From positions 1,279,385-1,343,384 of the forward strand of contig JAYKAV010003266.1 in the NCBI GenBank assembly GCA_035582835.1: 64,000 nucleotides of DNA, written 5' to 3'. Of the stretch, positions 11,701-21,030 are shown in pieces. A program made the translations under genes and the position numbers. This stretch comes from Phoebastria nigripes (lineage: Eukaryota; Chordata; Aves; Procellariiformes; Diomedeidae). The notes under the pieces were generated by a model that did not search any database, was not told the origin of the DNA, and saw only the letters and a list, made by a program, of their open reading frames with translations. The stretch's first letter is position 1. Each line of letters starts with the position of its first letter.

Positions 11701-14700
11701 TTGTAAAGGCGTATGGAAATTCTGACCTCTGCACAGGTCAGAATTCTGTCCACCTCTGTCCTCTGGACGGTGGACATCTCTGGGAGGTGCATGAGTTGCT
11801 CTATTACTAATGAGCCGGTTAGGGTGCTGGAAGTAACATGGCCAAAGCATATCCTAAGTTGTGGATGTATTAGCCTACCACATTAACAAAGCCAGATTGC
11901 CTCCAGCACGCAAGCCTACTCAGACAGTGAGTCTCAGTGGTTGAAAATGTTCCAAACGTTGCTTTTTTCAGCAAAGAATGGCAATAACAGTGATACTTTG
12001 AATTTTGATTAAAACCTAGAGGGAGAATCTGCACAATATTTAATGTGTTTTCCCCTACATTTTTCAGCCAGTTATTACCATGATGTTGCATCAAATCATG
12101 TAGCAAGTTTGGATTCTGGTCTGAAATTATCAATCAAAATAGTTCAAATCAGCTTGTGTGAAAATCCTGTAGTTCACATAATCTATTAAAATACTATGCA
12201 ACAGTTCTCCTCCCAGAAATTTAAATCGTAGTAAAAGAATTTTTAAATACTGAAGAGTCATTTTGTAACCAAGTTGCAGGAATGGAATGAGGAATGTACC
12301 ATGGTTGCAAACTTGTTTCAATGGGCAATTCACCTTTCCTTAAACTATGCAGAAGGATTCTAAAAGTACATTATTTATTGTCATGGTATCTGTGGTCGTC
12401 ACTAGCATACAGCCTTACAATTGAATGGCTGTGAATGGCTCACAAATCTGGTGTGTCAGATGACAAAGTGACCCTAAAGTACTTCTAGCTGTCATGACAG
12501 AGGTTACTTTGTCATATTAACACAACAGATGGAGTTTGTTCAAACAAAAGGAGTTTTTTTCCACTCGTTCCAACTCCCAGATTGAGTACGGACATTCACA
12601 TGCTATGTTTTCAACAAATGCATNGAATCCAGTCCTTCAACCCAAACCTTTCTTCTGTGTTTCCACAGAGTATGATCAAAACCCATATCCATTGGTGACC
12701 CAATGGCAATACAATTCCAACTCGTTACTTGTGAATCAGCAGCTGAAACTTTGTTTTCCTTTGCCTTCAGCTCTCAAAAGATCAAAGTAATACAGTTGTT
12801 AGCAGTTTTGTTCTATTGCCAAGAACATAACATTAAAAAGCTTAACTGTGAGAAGGAAGGAACAAAGGGGTCTGATTCAGGCAAGGTTTGGTGAAGAGAA
12901 GGTCCGGTTGCCCATTCAAACTTGAGAGAGCCGGCTGGAATGCTGAGGCAATAGATGCAATGCTGGGACTAAACTTCTGAATGCCGGAATGGACAATCAA
13001 TTGTGTTTTTATCTTTTGTTGGCATGTTGTCCCGTAGGGATTGTCCTATCTTGTGGATGATCCCCTGTTATCTGTACGAACTTCCACCATCAAGGTATTT
13101 CCTTTTTAATTCAATCTGTTTTCTCTATGGTCTCTGTGACGTATCTGGAGAGTGTTTGCTTCCTTTCTTGTTCCTGGTCTTGTCCTTGGGAGTTTGTGCA
13201 CGTGACTCTTCTTGGCTATCCAGTGCTCTTGTTTCCTGTGAGAGTTGTTAGTTGTTCCAATGAAAACCGATGGCTGCCTTCACCATGGTTGCTTTTGTTT
13301 CCCATCCTTTCTGATGCTGACAGGGACTGGATAAAGTATGTTCACTAGAACTACTTGGGTGTTCACACACGCACATAAGAGTTCTTTCTTTCACAATTTC
13401 TTGTTCCTTAGCACAAAAACTCTTTACAGATTCAGCTTTCTGAATTTCCTTCCCCTGTACACTTCCCACTCACCTGCCATGTTTATTTCCACTCAGCTAA
13501 TAGCACCCAGTGAACTGCAGGTATGCTTTGCACCCAATAGCCAATACAAGCAACATCCTGCAATTAAGCTATATGTCAAGATGGTCATCCAAATACAATG
13601 CAATCCTGTCCCCAGGGACAAAGAAAAAGGAGCCTAAATCTCCTCTTGGGTTTCATAACCATGTGGCGTTGCAGACTTTTTGAAGCCACTTCTGGAATCC
13701 AGACACAAAAATGAAAGGAAATTTGAACACAATATATTAACCATCTCAGACTACATAAGCAAGGCAGCATGGATAGACTATCACGCTTTTGTCACTGCAA
13801 TAGCTTCCCTTATTCCCCTACTGATGCAGGAGAGCAAAATCTTCTCTTGGTTGCAGTGAGTGGAAGGGCGGAGTCATTTCTTTTAAAGATCTGCCTAGTG
13901 CCAATACTTTCAGGCACAGAGGCAGAGAGCACCTTACACAGACAAGGGGCTGACACATCCCACCAGCCTAGCAAAAGGTGCCGTTGAAAACAAACTGCTG
14001 TTGGGCCAAAGCTGTTGGTGCACCAGAAAGTAATGGCACTATTCTTTTCCCTGCCAGAACCACGAGTTCATAGATGAGCAACTGTTCGAGCAGAACTGCA
14101 TGGAGAGCTCAATGCAGAACTATCCTTCTTCTCGGAGCCCCTCCTTGTCAAGTCACCATGGACTGACCACCTCCTGCTGTTCTCGCCGTAACAAGAAGAC
14201 CACTCACCTTCCCAACTCCAGTGTGCCAGCCACTCGCCTCCGGAGCATGCAGGAGCTCAGCACCATCCACATCCAGTGCAGTGAGCAGCCCTCGCTTACA
14301 ACAAGGTACAGTAAGTAGGCTCTTGCTGCTAACTACTGCATGCAAACCTCTGAAGTGCATTATCCAACTGAACATTCCTGCAGGCCTGTTCTCCAGCCAG
14401 GGAGAGGGGTCTAGTGCTGGGGGCATCTTTGTTTCCCTCCTTCTAATGACAACCCAAGGGAAGTGGCTCCTAGCTGTTCTGGGAAGAACCAGGTCAAAGC
14501 TGGACTCTAGCGCAGCTCTTCTCTGGCCAGACTGGACATAGAAGAATGAATTCCAGCTGAAACCTGCCTATGAAGTGCTAATCACACAGGCAGGAGCCAG
14601 AAGTTCCCAGCTGTGAGCCACTCACCAAAGCTGGCACAGGACCGCTTCACAGCCCACCTCTCAGATAGCCCAGTACTTCCAAGCCTTTACTGGGAGCAGG

Positions 14701-16456
14701 CAAAGACAACTGGCTGATCAGTGTCTGTCAGTAAAAGCTGTTAGAGAGCTGTACACACTGACATGGTCCACCAGGGACACTCAGTTCACTGATTTTCATT
14801 GTCCAAAAGTCTAAATCGCAACTGTAAGCATCAAGCATCACTGGGAAACAAATAAGGAGGAATTTCACAATGGTGTCTTAGTAGCTTTCACCTAAAAAGC
14901 CATTAGTGACACAGGTGAAGAAGCGTCTCAATAGAAAATTTTGAAATTTTCATTTTATACATACTTGCTGAAAAAAATAATTTCTTCACCATATCTTTCT
15001 TGCAAATATTAAATTACTTTCTAAATCCCCCTCAGCCCATTAAGCTTCTTGTGCACCGGGCTGTTTTTGAACTTTACCATTCTTATCCTCCCCACTGCTA
15101 TCAAAGGGATCTAGGAACTGAAACAAAGCTGCCTTTAGGGCAGCAAGCAATTACTTTGTCCCAGGGTGAAGTCAGAAGGACATTTCAGAGAATGAATTAT
15201 TAATGAATAAGCACAAAACAAGTCTCTGGCTATTGCAGTTTCAAGATGACAATAGTTTAAACCAGCACCTGAAACTAATTCAGGGGTATGTCAGCTATTC
15301 TGCCTATTTCAGTGGGTGCTAAATCAGATGCCAGTGATATTTTAAATGTCAACACTGTTTGTTATTTCACTTGCTTACCAAACTGTGTAAGAATGGAGAG
15401 AGAAAAAAAGCTTTTAAGTTGTTTTTCATGTGGAATGCAACTAACTGGGTGTACTGGTTACCACTGGCAGAACCACCCAGTCCCTAAGACTGCCCCACTC
15501 TCAGCTTGTGACTGAGGCAACCAGGGAGCAGAATGGGTTCTGCCGTGTTCTTGGGATGCTTGAGCGATCAAGAAACATCCTCCTGGTGAGTCACTCTGAG
15601 ATAACAACAGCAATAGCTTTCCAACTGGGAGCTTTACATTTTAAAAGGACAGGCCTTGTGTTTAAAATGAACATGTTGGGCTGGTAATAGCGGACTCCTG
15701 TAGCTGTGCAGATGCACAGAAATCAACCTATCATTTTCCCTCTGTAATTAATTATAGGATGCAATTGATGCAGATCTAATAAGAATGCTCCCAGCTGCCA
15801 GATCCTTGAAACTACTGCAGAGAGATGAGAAAATAGAAAAGATCAAGGGACAGTGAATTTGAAAGAGGCATTTGAAATGCAAGGAAGACAACATCTCTTT
15901 CTCAGAAAGAACTACCTGGGCTCTGAAAAGATACAGTACACAGGACAGTATATTTAGATGTCCTCTTAATTGAACTAGAATTATGCAAGAATGAAATGGA
16001 AACATAGAACGATTTGCCCTGTGAAAAGCTGTATCCTAACCAGGGGGAATATTAAAAAAGCTTAGGGTAATCTGGGTAGAAATAAATGATGCCTTGCAGG
16101 AACTGGGGGGAACATTTAAGTGGAGTCTTCTGAATATTTCGGTGCCCTTAGTTCAGAGGAATAAGATACTGATTAAGAACAACTACCATTCCCATCCTTT
16201 CTACTGTCTGGTTTNAAAAAAAAAAAGCCAAACACTAAATTTGTTTTCTAGTCGTTCCAGTCTCAACATGAAATCAGATGATGGGCTGAGACCGAACTGC
16301 AAAACTGCCCAGATAACGACAGCCATCATCAGCATCCCCACACCGCCGGCACTCACACCAGAAGGCGAGAGTAGGCCTCCGCCCAGCAGCCCCAGCCACT
16401 CCACGAACATTTCCACCACCACCACAAGCAACATAGTCAAGGTCTCTGCCTTGTAA
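2614..16456 (+). CDS. KCND3: Kv4.3 voltage-gated potassium channel, C-terminal coding exons (partial gene)
   Basis: KCND3 encodes the pore-forming subunit of the Shal-type A current (neuronal ISA, cardiac Ito) at the plasma membrane. Five coding exons are visible: 2614-2715, 10183-10275, 13038-13094 (cassette), 14058-14305 and 16252-16456. Joined, they give the last 234 residues of the long form or 215 of the short form, against about 655 residues for the whole mammalian long protein. Seen directly: the Shal-specific stretch [15 protein letters not shown], the dileucine stretch [15 protein letters not shown] (a dendritic targeting signal in the Kv4 family), [19 protein letters not shown], and the terminal VSAL, a class I PDZ ligand. 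All junctions are GT-AG and in phase. The T1 domain, voltage sensor and pore (S1-S6) exons lie upstream of the window. KCND3 and KCND2 are close paralogs. The exact cassette and the DDGLRPNCK stretch identify KCND3. Confidence 0.97.
2716..6299 (+). other. KCND3 intron, part before the LTR insertion
   Basis: The stretch is AT-rich intron with scattered short open frames, none resembling a known protein. I recognise no young repeat. Single N bases lie at 4666 and 6154. A weak MIR-like pattern near 4915-5000 is too diverged to call. Confidence 0.7.
6300..6304. repeat. Target-site duplication, left copy (ggtac)
   Basis: These five bases immediately precede the LTR's 5' TG and are repeated exactly at 6892-6896 after its terminal CA. 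They mark the integration site. Confidence 0.88.
6576..6581 (+). promoter_or_regulatory. TATA box of the ERVL LTR
   Basis: TATAAA lies within agcatataaagctgg, in the middle of the LTR and about 180 bases before its poly(A) signal, as expected at the U3/R boundary. Whether it is active in this species cannot be read from sequence. Confidence 0.7.
6757..6762 (+). terminator. ATTAAA polyadenylation signal of the ERVL LTR
   Basis: ATTAAA lies within ctgcctattaaactgtc, downstream of the LTR TATA box on the same strand. In sense orientation in an intron it could cause premature KCND3 polyadenylation, but no direct evidence is visible. Confidence 0.65.
6892..6896. repeat. Target-site duplication, right copy (ggtac)
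   Basis: This is an exact copy of 6300-6304, directly after the LTR end. The perfect match suggests an insertion that is not very old, though five bases carry little dating information. Confidence 0.88.
6897..10182 (+). other. KCND3 intron, part after the LTR
   Basis: Ordinary AT-rich intron. I see no convincing gene, RNA gene or young repeat. It ends in a pyrimidine-rich acceptor tract (10151-10182). One N lies at 7859. Confidence 0.7.
10183..10275 (+). CDS. KCND3: KCND3 coding exon with dileucine targeting motif
   Basis: The exon is 93 bases, 31 codons, phase 0. The translation runs [18 protein letters not shown] then [13 protein letters not shown]. The second half is the conserved 16-residue dileucine-containing motif reported to target Kv4 channels to dendrites. 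The first half is variable; as I recall the mammalian sequence, this exon is one codon longer here. The acceptor follows a long T/C tract (tatttag) and the donor is ACC|gtaagt. Confidence 0.96.
10276..13037 (+). other. KCND3 intron upstream of the cassette exon
   Basis: AT-rich intron with no recognised repeat family and one N at 12624. The 3' end (12998-13037) has a purine-interrupted polypyrimidine tract ending cccgtag, a weak acceptor as expected for an alternative exon. Confidence 0.7.
13038..13094 (+). CDS. KCND3: KCND3 57-base cassette exon (long isoform, Kv4.3L)
   Basis: Exactly 57 bases are bounded by cccgtag and gtattt. They encode 19 residues, [19 protein letters not shown], identical in my recollection to the mammalian alternative exon. 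Inclusion adds the residues between EKTT and NHEF. In mammals this insert carries a PKC target threonine and is more abundant in heart and smooth muscle. The exon length is divisible by three, so skipping keeps the frame. Both splice sites are weaker than those of the constitutive neighbours. Confidence 0.94.
13095..14057 (+). other. KCND3 intron after the cassette exon, with pyrimidine-rich tracts
   Basis: The first 150 bases contain several C/T-rich runs (for example 13150-13190), the kind of sequence that can bind PTB-type splicing regulators. No UGCAUG Fox site was seen nearby. No repeats were recognised. Confidence 0.6.
14058..14305 (+). CDS. KCND3: KCND3 coding exon (C-terminal Ser/Thr-rich region)
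   Basis: The exon is 248 bases, starts in phase 0 and ends two bases into a serine codon (AG|T). It encodes [20 protein letters not shown], then [12 protein letters not shown], a basic/cysteine stretch [15 protein letters not shown], and [14 protein letters not shown] before CSEQPSLTT. The acceptor is cctgccag. The donor that keeps the conserved frame is ACAAG|gtacag. A better-looking gtaagt lies five bases downstream and would shift the frame. The cysteine in IQCSEQ resembles Kv4.2, whereas I recall glycine in mammalian Kv4.3. Confidence 0.95.
14306..16251 (+). other. Last KCND3 intron
   Basis: This 1.95-kb intron has mixed composition and no recognised repeat beyond a poly(A) run near 16216-16226, which follows an N at 16215. 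The acceptor is ttgttttctag. Confidence 0.7.
16252..16456 (+). CDS. KCND3: KCND3 terminal coding exon with PDZ ligand
   Basis: The exon is 205 bases. It completes the split serine codon and adds 67 residues plus TAA at 16454-16456. Conserved blocks seen: [40 protein letters not shown], a Pro/Ser/Thr-rich stretch with a run of four threonines, and the end NIVKVSAL. The last three residues fit a class I PDZ-binding motif, reported in Kv4 channels to bind PSD-95-type scaffolds. Confidence 0.96.
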
Positions 16457-16767
16457 GACGTCTCATGCACAGAAGGAGGCTGGAAGACCAGTGCCCCTCT
16501 CCCTCCACACCTCCATGTTCCTTTCTTGCTGCAAATTGTGCCTGGATGGACCAACCTGACATTTTGTCATCGGATTAGCAACGGAGACCTGACGAGGCAG
16601 CTTTCTTCAGACTCGCATTCATGCTGTGGACTGAGGAAGGATTAGGAGAGGGAGGAAGAGGCTGGTTAAAGGAAAGACCTACATGGAGAGCGTGCTGTGC
16701 CATGGTACAGGGCAAAAATCACCTGCAGAGGCTGGAGGGAAAGAATCATCATGGCAACAAGAGAGTC

Positions 16768-16773
16768 AATAAA
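16768..16773 (+). terminator. First candidate KCND3 polyadenylation signal
   Basis: AATAAA lies in gagtcaataaagaaaac, 312 bases after the stop codon. It is the nearest canonical hexamer, but no strong GU-rich element follows. It may be a minor proximal site. Confidence 0.35.
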
Positions 16774-17130
16774 GAAAACGGAAATATAACACTGTGTATC
16801 GCAGCACCTTTTTAAAGGTTTTTAATGGATAATATTTATTCATGAGGAAATGACTGAAAAGGTGAAAAACAATGGATTTTGTGAATTTTTTTTCTTCATG
16901 GAGCAGAACCTTTAAACCAACCAAAATTTCACATTTTTTTTTCTTTTATAGGAAAAGATTTAGACAAAGAAGCCACCTGTCACAGAAATCTATTTCCATT
17001 CCTCTGTGTGTGTGCGTGCGAGTGTGCAGCAGAACCACATCAGAGCAACACTGAATTACAAAGAGCGGAGCATGTTTCCGTGATTGGGTGCACAGTAGGA
17101 AAATACAAGCATGTGTCAGCACATATATGT

Positions 17131-17152
17131 GCACACGCACACACACACACAA
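17131..17152 (+). repeat. (CA)n microsatellite
   Basis: A short CA dinucleotide repeat with one CG interruption lies in the presumed KCND3 3' UTR. A partner GT-rich stretch at 17003-17022 lies 110 bases upstream and could pair with it in RNA. Confidence 0.85.
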
Positions 17153-17275
17153 CTATTTCACCCTGGATGGCATTCTTTATTTAGACAATTTTGTATCCGC
17201 CTTTTAAGTCAATACAGTGCAATTGCAAACAGTGTGTTTGTCTGCTAATTATTGTCTGTGAAAACATATTTGTGG

Positions 17276-17296
17276 AAAAAAAAAAAAAAAAAAAAG
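17276..17296 (+). repeat. Poly(A) homopolymer
   Basis: A run of 21 A bases in the presumed 3' UTR. It has no SINE body upstream, so it is a simple homopolymer and not a retroposon tail. Confidence 0.85.
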
Positions 17297-18454
17297 AGAC
17301 AGGCTTTAGTAGAGTTTTAGTCCCACATGGGTATCTGCTTTCTATTTTTGTTATCACTTACTTGTAAGAGTGTGACTAGACTAACAGTTCTGTATTTTTA
17401 AAAAGAAAAAAAAAAAAGGTAGGATTCTTTTTTAATACTGTACACACAAATGGCAAAGAACGAGAAAGCACTGAACTCAACTGCATCAAGCGTTCATAAG
17501 TCTAACAGAGGTTTCTTGTAATGTATGCCCATGCTTTTTTATTTTTGTTTTCTATATATAAATTTCTTTGCTAGCACTGGACATACAACCCATTGTAAAT
17601 AGTAGCCAAATAATGTCTGGATCTATACTTGATAATAATTAACCCCAGAGCCAAATATCTTGCATGGACAGAGAGGTATTTGGCTTTTTCACAGTCTTAG
17701 GCTCCAGTTGTCTCATCAATGGCTTCTGGGTTGCACTGATTTTGGGGGTAGACTAGGTTAGCAATTTTAGTTCTCCAGTCCCAGCACAGGATCTACAGCA
17801 TGCATCCACTTGAGAAAGGGGAGCAGTACTGGAGTTTGGAAAACATTTGATAAAGTGTGGTACAGACAGCATTTTCTTTTTGCAGTTCTACACTTAGTTT
17901 GGGAAAAGTCACACACTTCTCGTCAACTGAAAACTGAAGTAACACTGTGTGGTACTGCCAAGAAGCTAATACTTCTAACTAAGCTGTGGTCAGTCCTAGC
18001 ACCTCTTTCTGAGATCTTTGTAGGAATGATTTATTGTAAGGAAACACATGGTCCTGAAACATAACTGATTTCTGCGCCCCCCCCCCCCCAAGAAGAGTAA
18101 CTTTTTTCTTCCATTCTGCCTTTCTCAAGTCCCCTTTTCATAACAGGTGTGATCCATGAAGGGCAGAGTAAGGAACAACATCACCCACCTTTTCACTTGT
18201 CATACACTGTTTGGCTAATTATTGTAGTCATGCACAAATGCCCCTTCAAGGCCCTATTCACACCCACGAATGGCGATGCACCTAGCCCCCAACAGCTTGT
18301 AGATAATAAGGAAACATTTCAAGTGTCCTGTTTCTGAACAGTGATTCTACCAACACTAGAGTTAAAAGAACTACTCAAAGCATGTTTGAGGCTGATTCAG
18401 CAAAGGGATGACTTTTTTTTTAACATCTGTCATAATCTATCCTGATGTAATATT

Positions 18455-18525
18455 TATATACACATATACACACATACACATATAAATAAATACAGACACA
18501 TACATGTATAGATAGATAAATAGAC
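18455..18525. repeat. AT/CA-rich low-complexity microsatellite
   Basis: An imperfect mixture of TATA, CACATA and GATA units over about 70 bases. It contains the AATAAA at 18485-18490, which therefore has low value as a poly(A) signal. Confidence 0.7.
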
Positions 18526-18719
18526 CTACATGCTGACTTAAACATATGAGCTAGCAATCTGCTTTGTTAGCACTCCTAACCTATTAGTCTATAGAGTGGA
18601 CTCAGACGGCTGATACGTTAACTCAATACCCTCCTTAGAAACCTACAACATTCTAGGAATATTAGGGCTACGGCTAAGCCTTCAGTAGCTGCACCAGCTT
18701 ATAGTCATTTATTCCAGTG

Positions 18720-18905
18720 CTGAAATATGTTACCCAAAACTATGTTTAGTCCTGTTTTAAATGATTAAAATGCTCTGCCTTTGCTGCTTCCTGTAGGAGG
18801 TTATACTGCAGTTAATCTTACCATTACTGAGTTTTTCTTGATGTTTTAATTTAATCTTTCCTTTGCTTTAATTTCATTATTTGTGATCATCTGCTCCCCA
18901 TCTGA
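18720..18905 (-). mobile_element. Ancient CR1/L3-like LINE 3' fragment
   Basis: Read on the plus strand, this is a diverged copy of the antisense of the CR1/L3 3' region. It has a Tcctgttttaaatg block, then a GAGgttatactgcagttaatc block, gagtttttcttgatgtt, and ttgctttaatttcatt, in the same order and spacing as the family consensus. Divergence is high and no ORF2 coding survives. It is a fossil that predates the bird radiation. Confidence 0.72.
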
Positions 18906-19044
18906 ACACCCTCACCCTTGTAGATCAGAGGCCTTGCTCTCCACCACTTACCACCTTGCAACCTCATTTACACTGGCACAGAATGAGGGTTAAATGCTAC
19001 TGTGCTGACAGGGTATAGTGTTCCTTCCAATGCGCAGGAGTAAA

Positions 19045-19225
19045 CGATTACAAAGAGTCAGGGACTCAACATGGATTCTCGGTGCTGCCTTTCTTATTCC
19101 TGATTTACTGTGGAGTGGTAAACAAGCCACTTCATCTCTCTGCACCCATTTCTTTATCTGTAAATAGCAATCATGGCAGCCCTTGTCTAAAGCACTATTG
19201 GTGCATTTAATTGCTATCAATCAAA
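19045..19225 (+). mobile_element. MIR-like SINE fragment
   Basis: The conserved MIR core pattern is visible in order: gctgcctttcttattcctga, tttactgtggagtgg, aagccacttcatctctctgc, and tttctttatctgtaaat, then a taaagca block. This is the tRNA-derived MIR core layout on the plus strand. It is heavily mutated and confidence is moderate without alignment. Confidence 0.65.
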
Positions 19226-19234
19226 ACGCTTTTT

Positions 19235-19244
19235 GGGGGGGGGG
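19235..19244 (+). repeat. G10 homopolymer with following GGGG
   Basis: Ten G bases, a C, then four more G bases. Such a run is prone to sequencing error and slippage. It alone does not make a canonical four-tract G-quadruplex. Confidence 0.7.
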
Positions 19245-20799
19245 CGGGGAATCAACATTTTTGAGGGGGGAAAAAAAAAAGTAAGGAGGAAAGACAGTCC
19301 TTGGGGTTTCTGGCTGGCTGCTTGGGCTCAGATTGTCAAGTCAGCCATGGCCTTTGTTCTCTTCCACGGAAGAGGAATCATTGTTATCCTTGCTCAAAAA
19401 TATGTGGCTTGCCTCTTCTACCATTAACTTAGCAGGTGCTGCCCCATGCAGTCAGTACCTCAGCACAGACTTTCAGAGGATAAAGACAGACAAAATTAAG
19501 GAAGTCTGAGCTTAGAGGAACAGGGCTAAAAATATTTTTAATGGAGGCATTAGCTCCCTTTATACGCTGATTTGAAATAGACTGAGTAATGCTTCCGAAA
19601 GCACTTGAAAATATGCTTGTACAAAACCTCCCTGGATTGCCCAACACAGCTACATCCTCATGAGAGCACTGTGCATTCATTGAAACAGCAAAGACAAGAA
19701 TCCATCACCATCGTATCAGTGGTTGGTAGGGCATAACAGAGCATCCTTCAAATGAAACACAGGGAAGAAGGGAAAGCATTTGCACAGAAGAGCATGGGAA
19801 CTGCAACTACAGCCACTTAGTCCTACAATAAAGGGAGGCAATTAGCTTTACTAAACTGCACGGCGCTTTATAATCTTTAAATAGCAACTTATAAACCATT
19901 GTTGAGATAAGGTCAAGTCAATCCTGAAAATTCCTAGGCCAGAACTGAAGGATTTGGACCATTCTCTCCAGCAGTCCCCAGTACTGCCCTGTCTTACCAG
20001 CATCCCTCTCCCTTTCCCCACTGCCATGCATGCCCAGGGCCATACACATACATTGATATGGATACAAAAACCAGCACATACCCCTGCAATCCTGGTCATT
20101 CCTGATGCATATGGATGGGGGCTTCTTCAGGTGTGGGCTACCTCTGGGAGGAGAAGCATCCAGAGAAACATAGGTAGGTTCTAGTCCTGGTACCTTTCTG
20201 AAAGGCAGGTGGTACAAAACAGCCCGATTAGCAAGACTGCTCAACAAAATGTCAGTAGTACGTTGGCAGTTCATTTCAAAAGCCTTCCCCCTCCCCCTAT
20301 TCCTTACGACTTTTTATAGTTTTAGAAAAATTCATTAAAAAAAGATAAAAACGGATTGTTTGTACAAAAAGCAAGTGGAAGGGGATTATTTTTTCAGTCT
20401 TTCATAAAGCAATATTAAAAATATCAAAGGAACAACACCTTCTTCCAAGCATTTTGTTTCCTTTCCAAAGTCTTTTCTAAGGAAAAATATTTTCACAGAT
20501 TTTCAGCGTATTCTATTAATAGATTTACTCTCTTCTCACCTGGCATTGGGCTGCTAATAGAAGGAATCGCACCCAGTTGGCAAAGAATGATGAGAAATAC
20601 CTTTCACATCTAGGCGTTGACTTCCATCTACTCTTTCTAAAATCCACCTTTTACTTTCCTTTTCCTTAAAAATCTTAAGGGCACCCATAAAGAAGAGGCC
20701 ACAGATAACACATCTTGGTACATAAAAATTAAAAAATTAAAAAATGTCATCCGTCCTCCGCTAGCACAAGATCCTTCACTGCAATATATTGCATTGCTT

Positions 20800-21030
20800 T
20801 CTCTAGATTAGATTTAAAATTCTCCAAGGAAAGGACTCCCAGCACTTCCCTGGAGAGCTTATTCCAGACTAATAGATCTCAATGTCAAGGATTTTTCCCC
20901 TGCTGTTCAGCCATAATTCTTTCCTTATGTTTTCCTCTCTTGCTGCCATTATACTCCCTCACACCATGTTAAATTATTCTCCTTTCCACATTGCAAGTTA
21001 GCTGCCTACAAGCATTAAGAGGAATATAAA
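20800..21030 (-). mobile_element. Ancient CR1-like LINE 3' fragment
   Basis: The plus strand shows the antisense CR1 pattern: cagcacttccctggagagct, tattccagact, then aggatttttcccc, tttccttatgttttcc, cttgctgccatta, and further down agcattaagaggaatataaaacc. Order and spacing follow the CR1 3' end, but individual identity is low, implying an old insertion. The terminal octamer repeat typical of CR1 3' ends is not present. Confidence 0.65.

Larger units (their letters stand above)
16457..18715 (+). other. KCND3: KCND3 3' UTR (start sure, end not determined)
   Basis: The sequence directly after the stop codon must be 3' UTR. A first AATAAA lies at 16768-16773, but the following AU-rich sequence has the texture of a longer UTR: a (CA)n at 17131-17152, an A21 run at 17276-17296, long U/A tracts near 17395-17570, and C13 at 18077-18089. 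Further AATAAA hexamers lie at 18485-18490, 19827-19832 and 21146-21151. Transcript data would be needed to choose among them. Confidence 0.55.
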
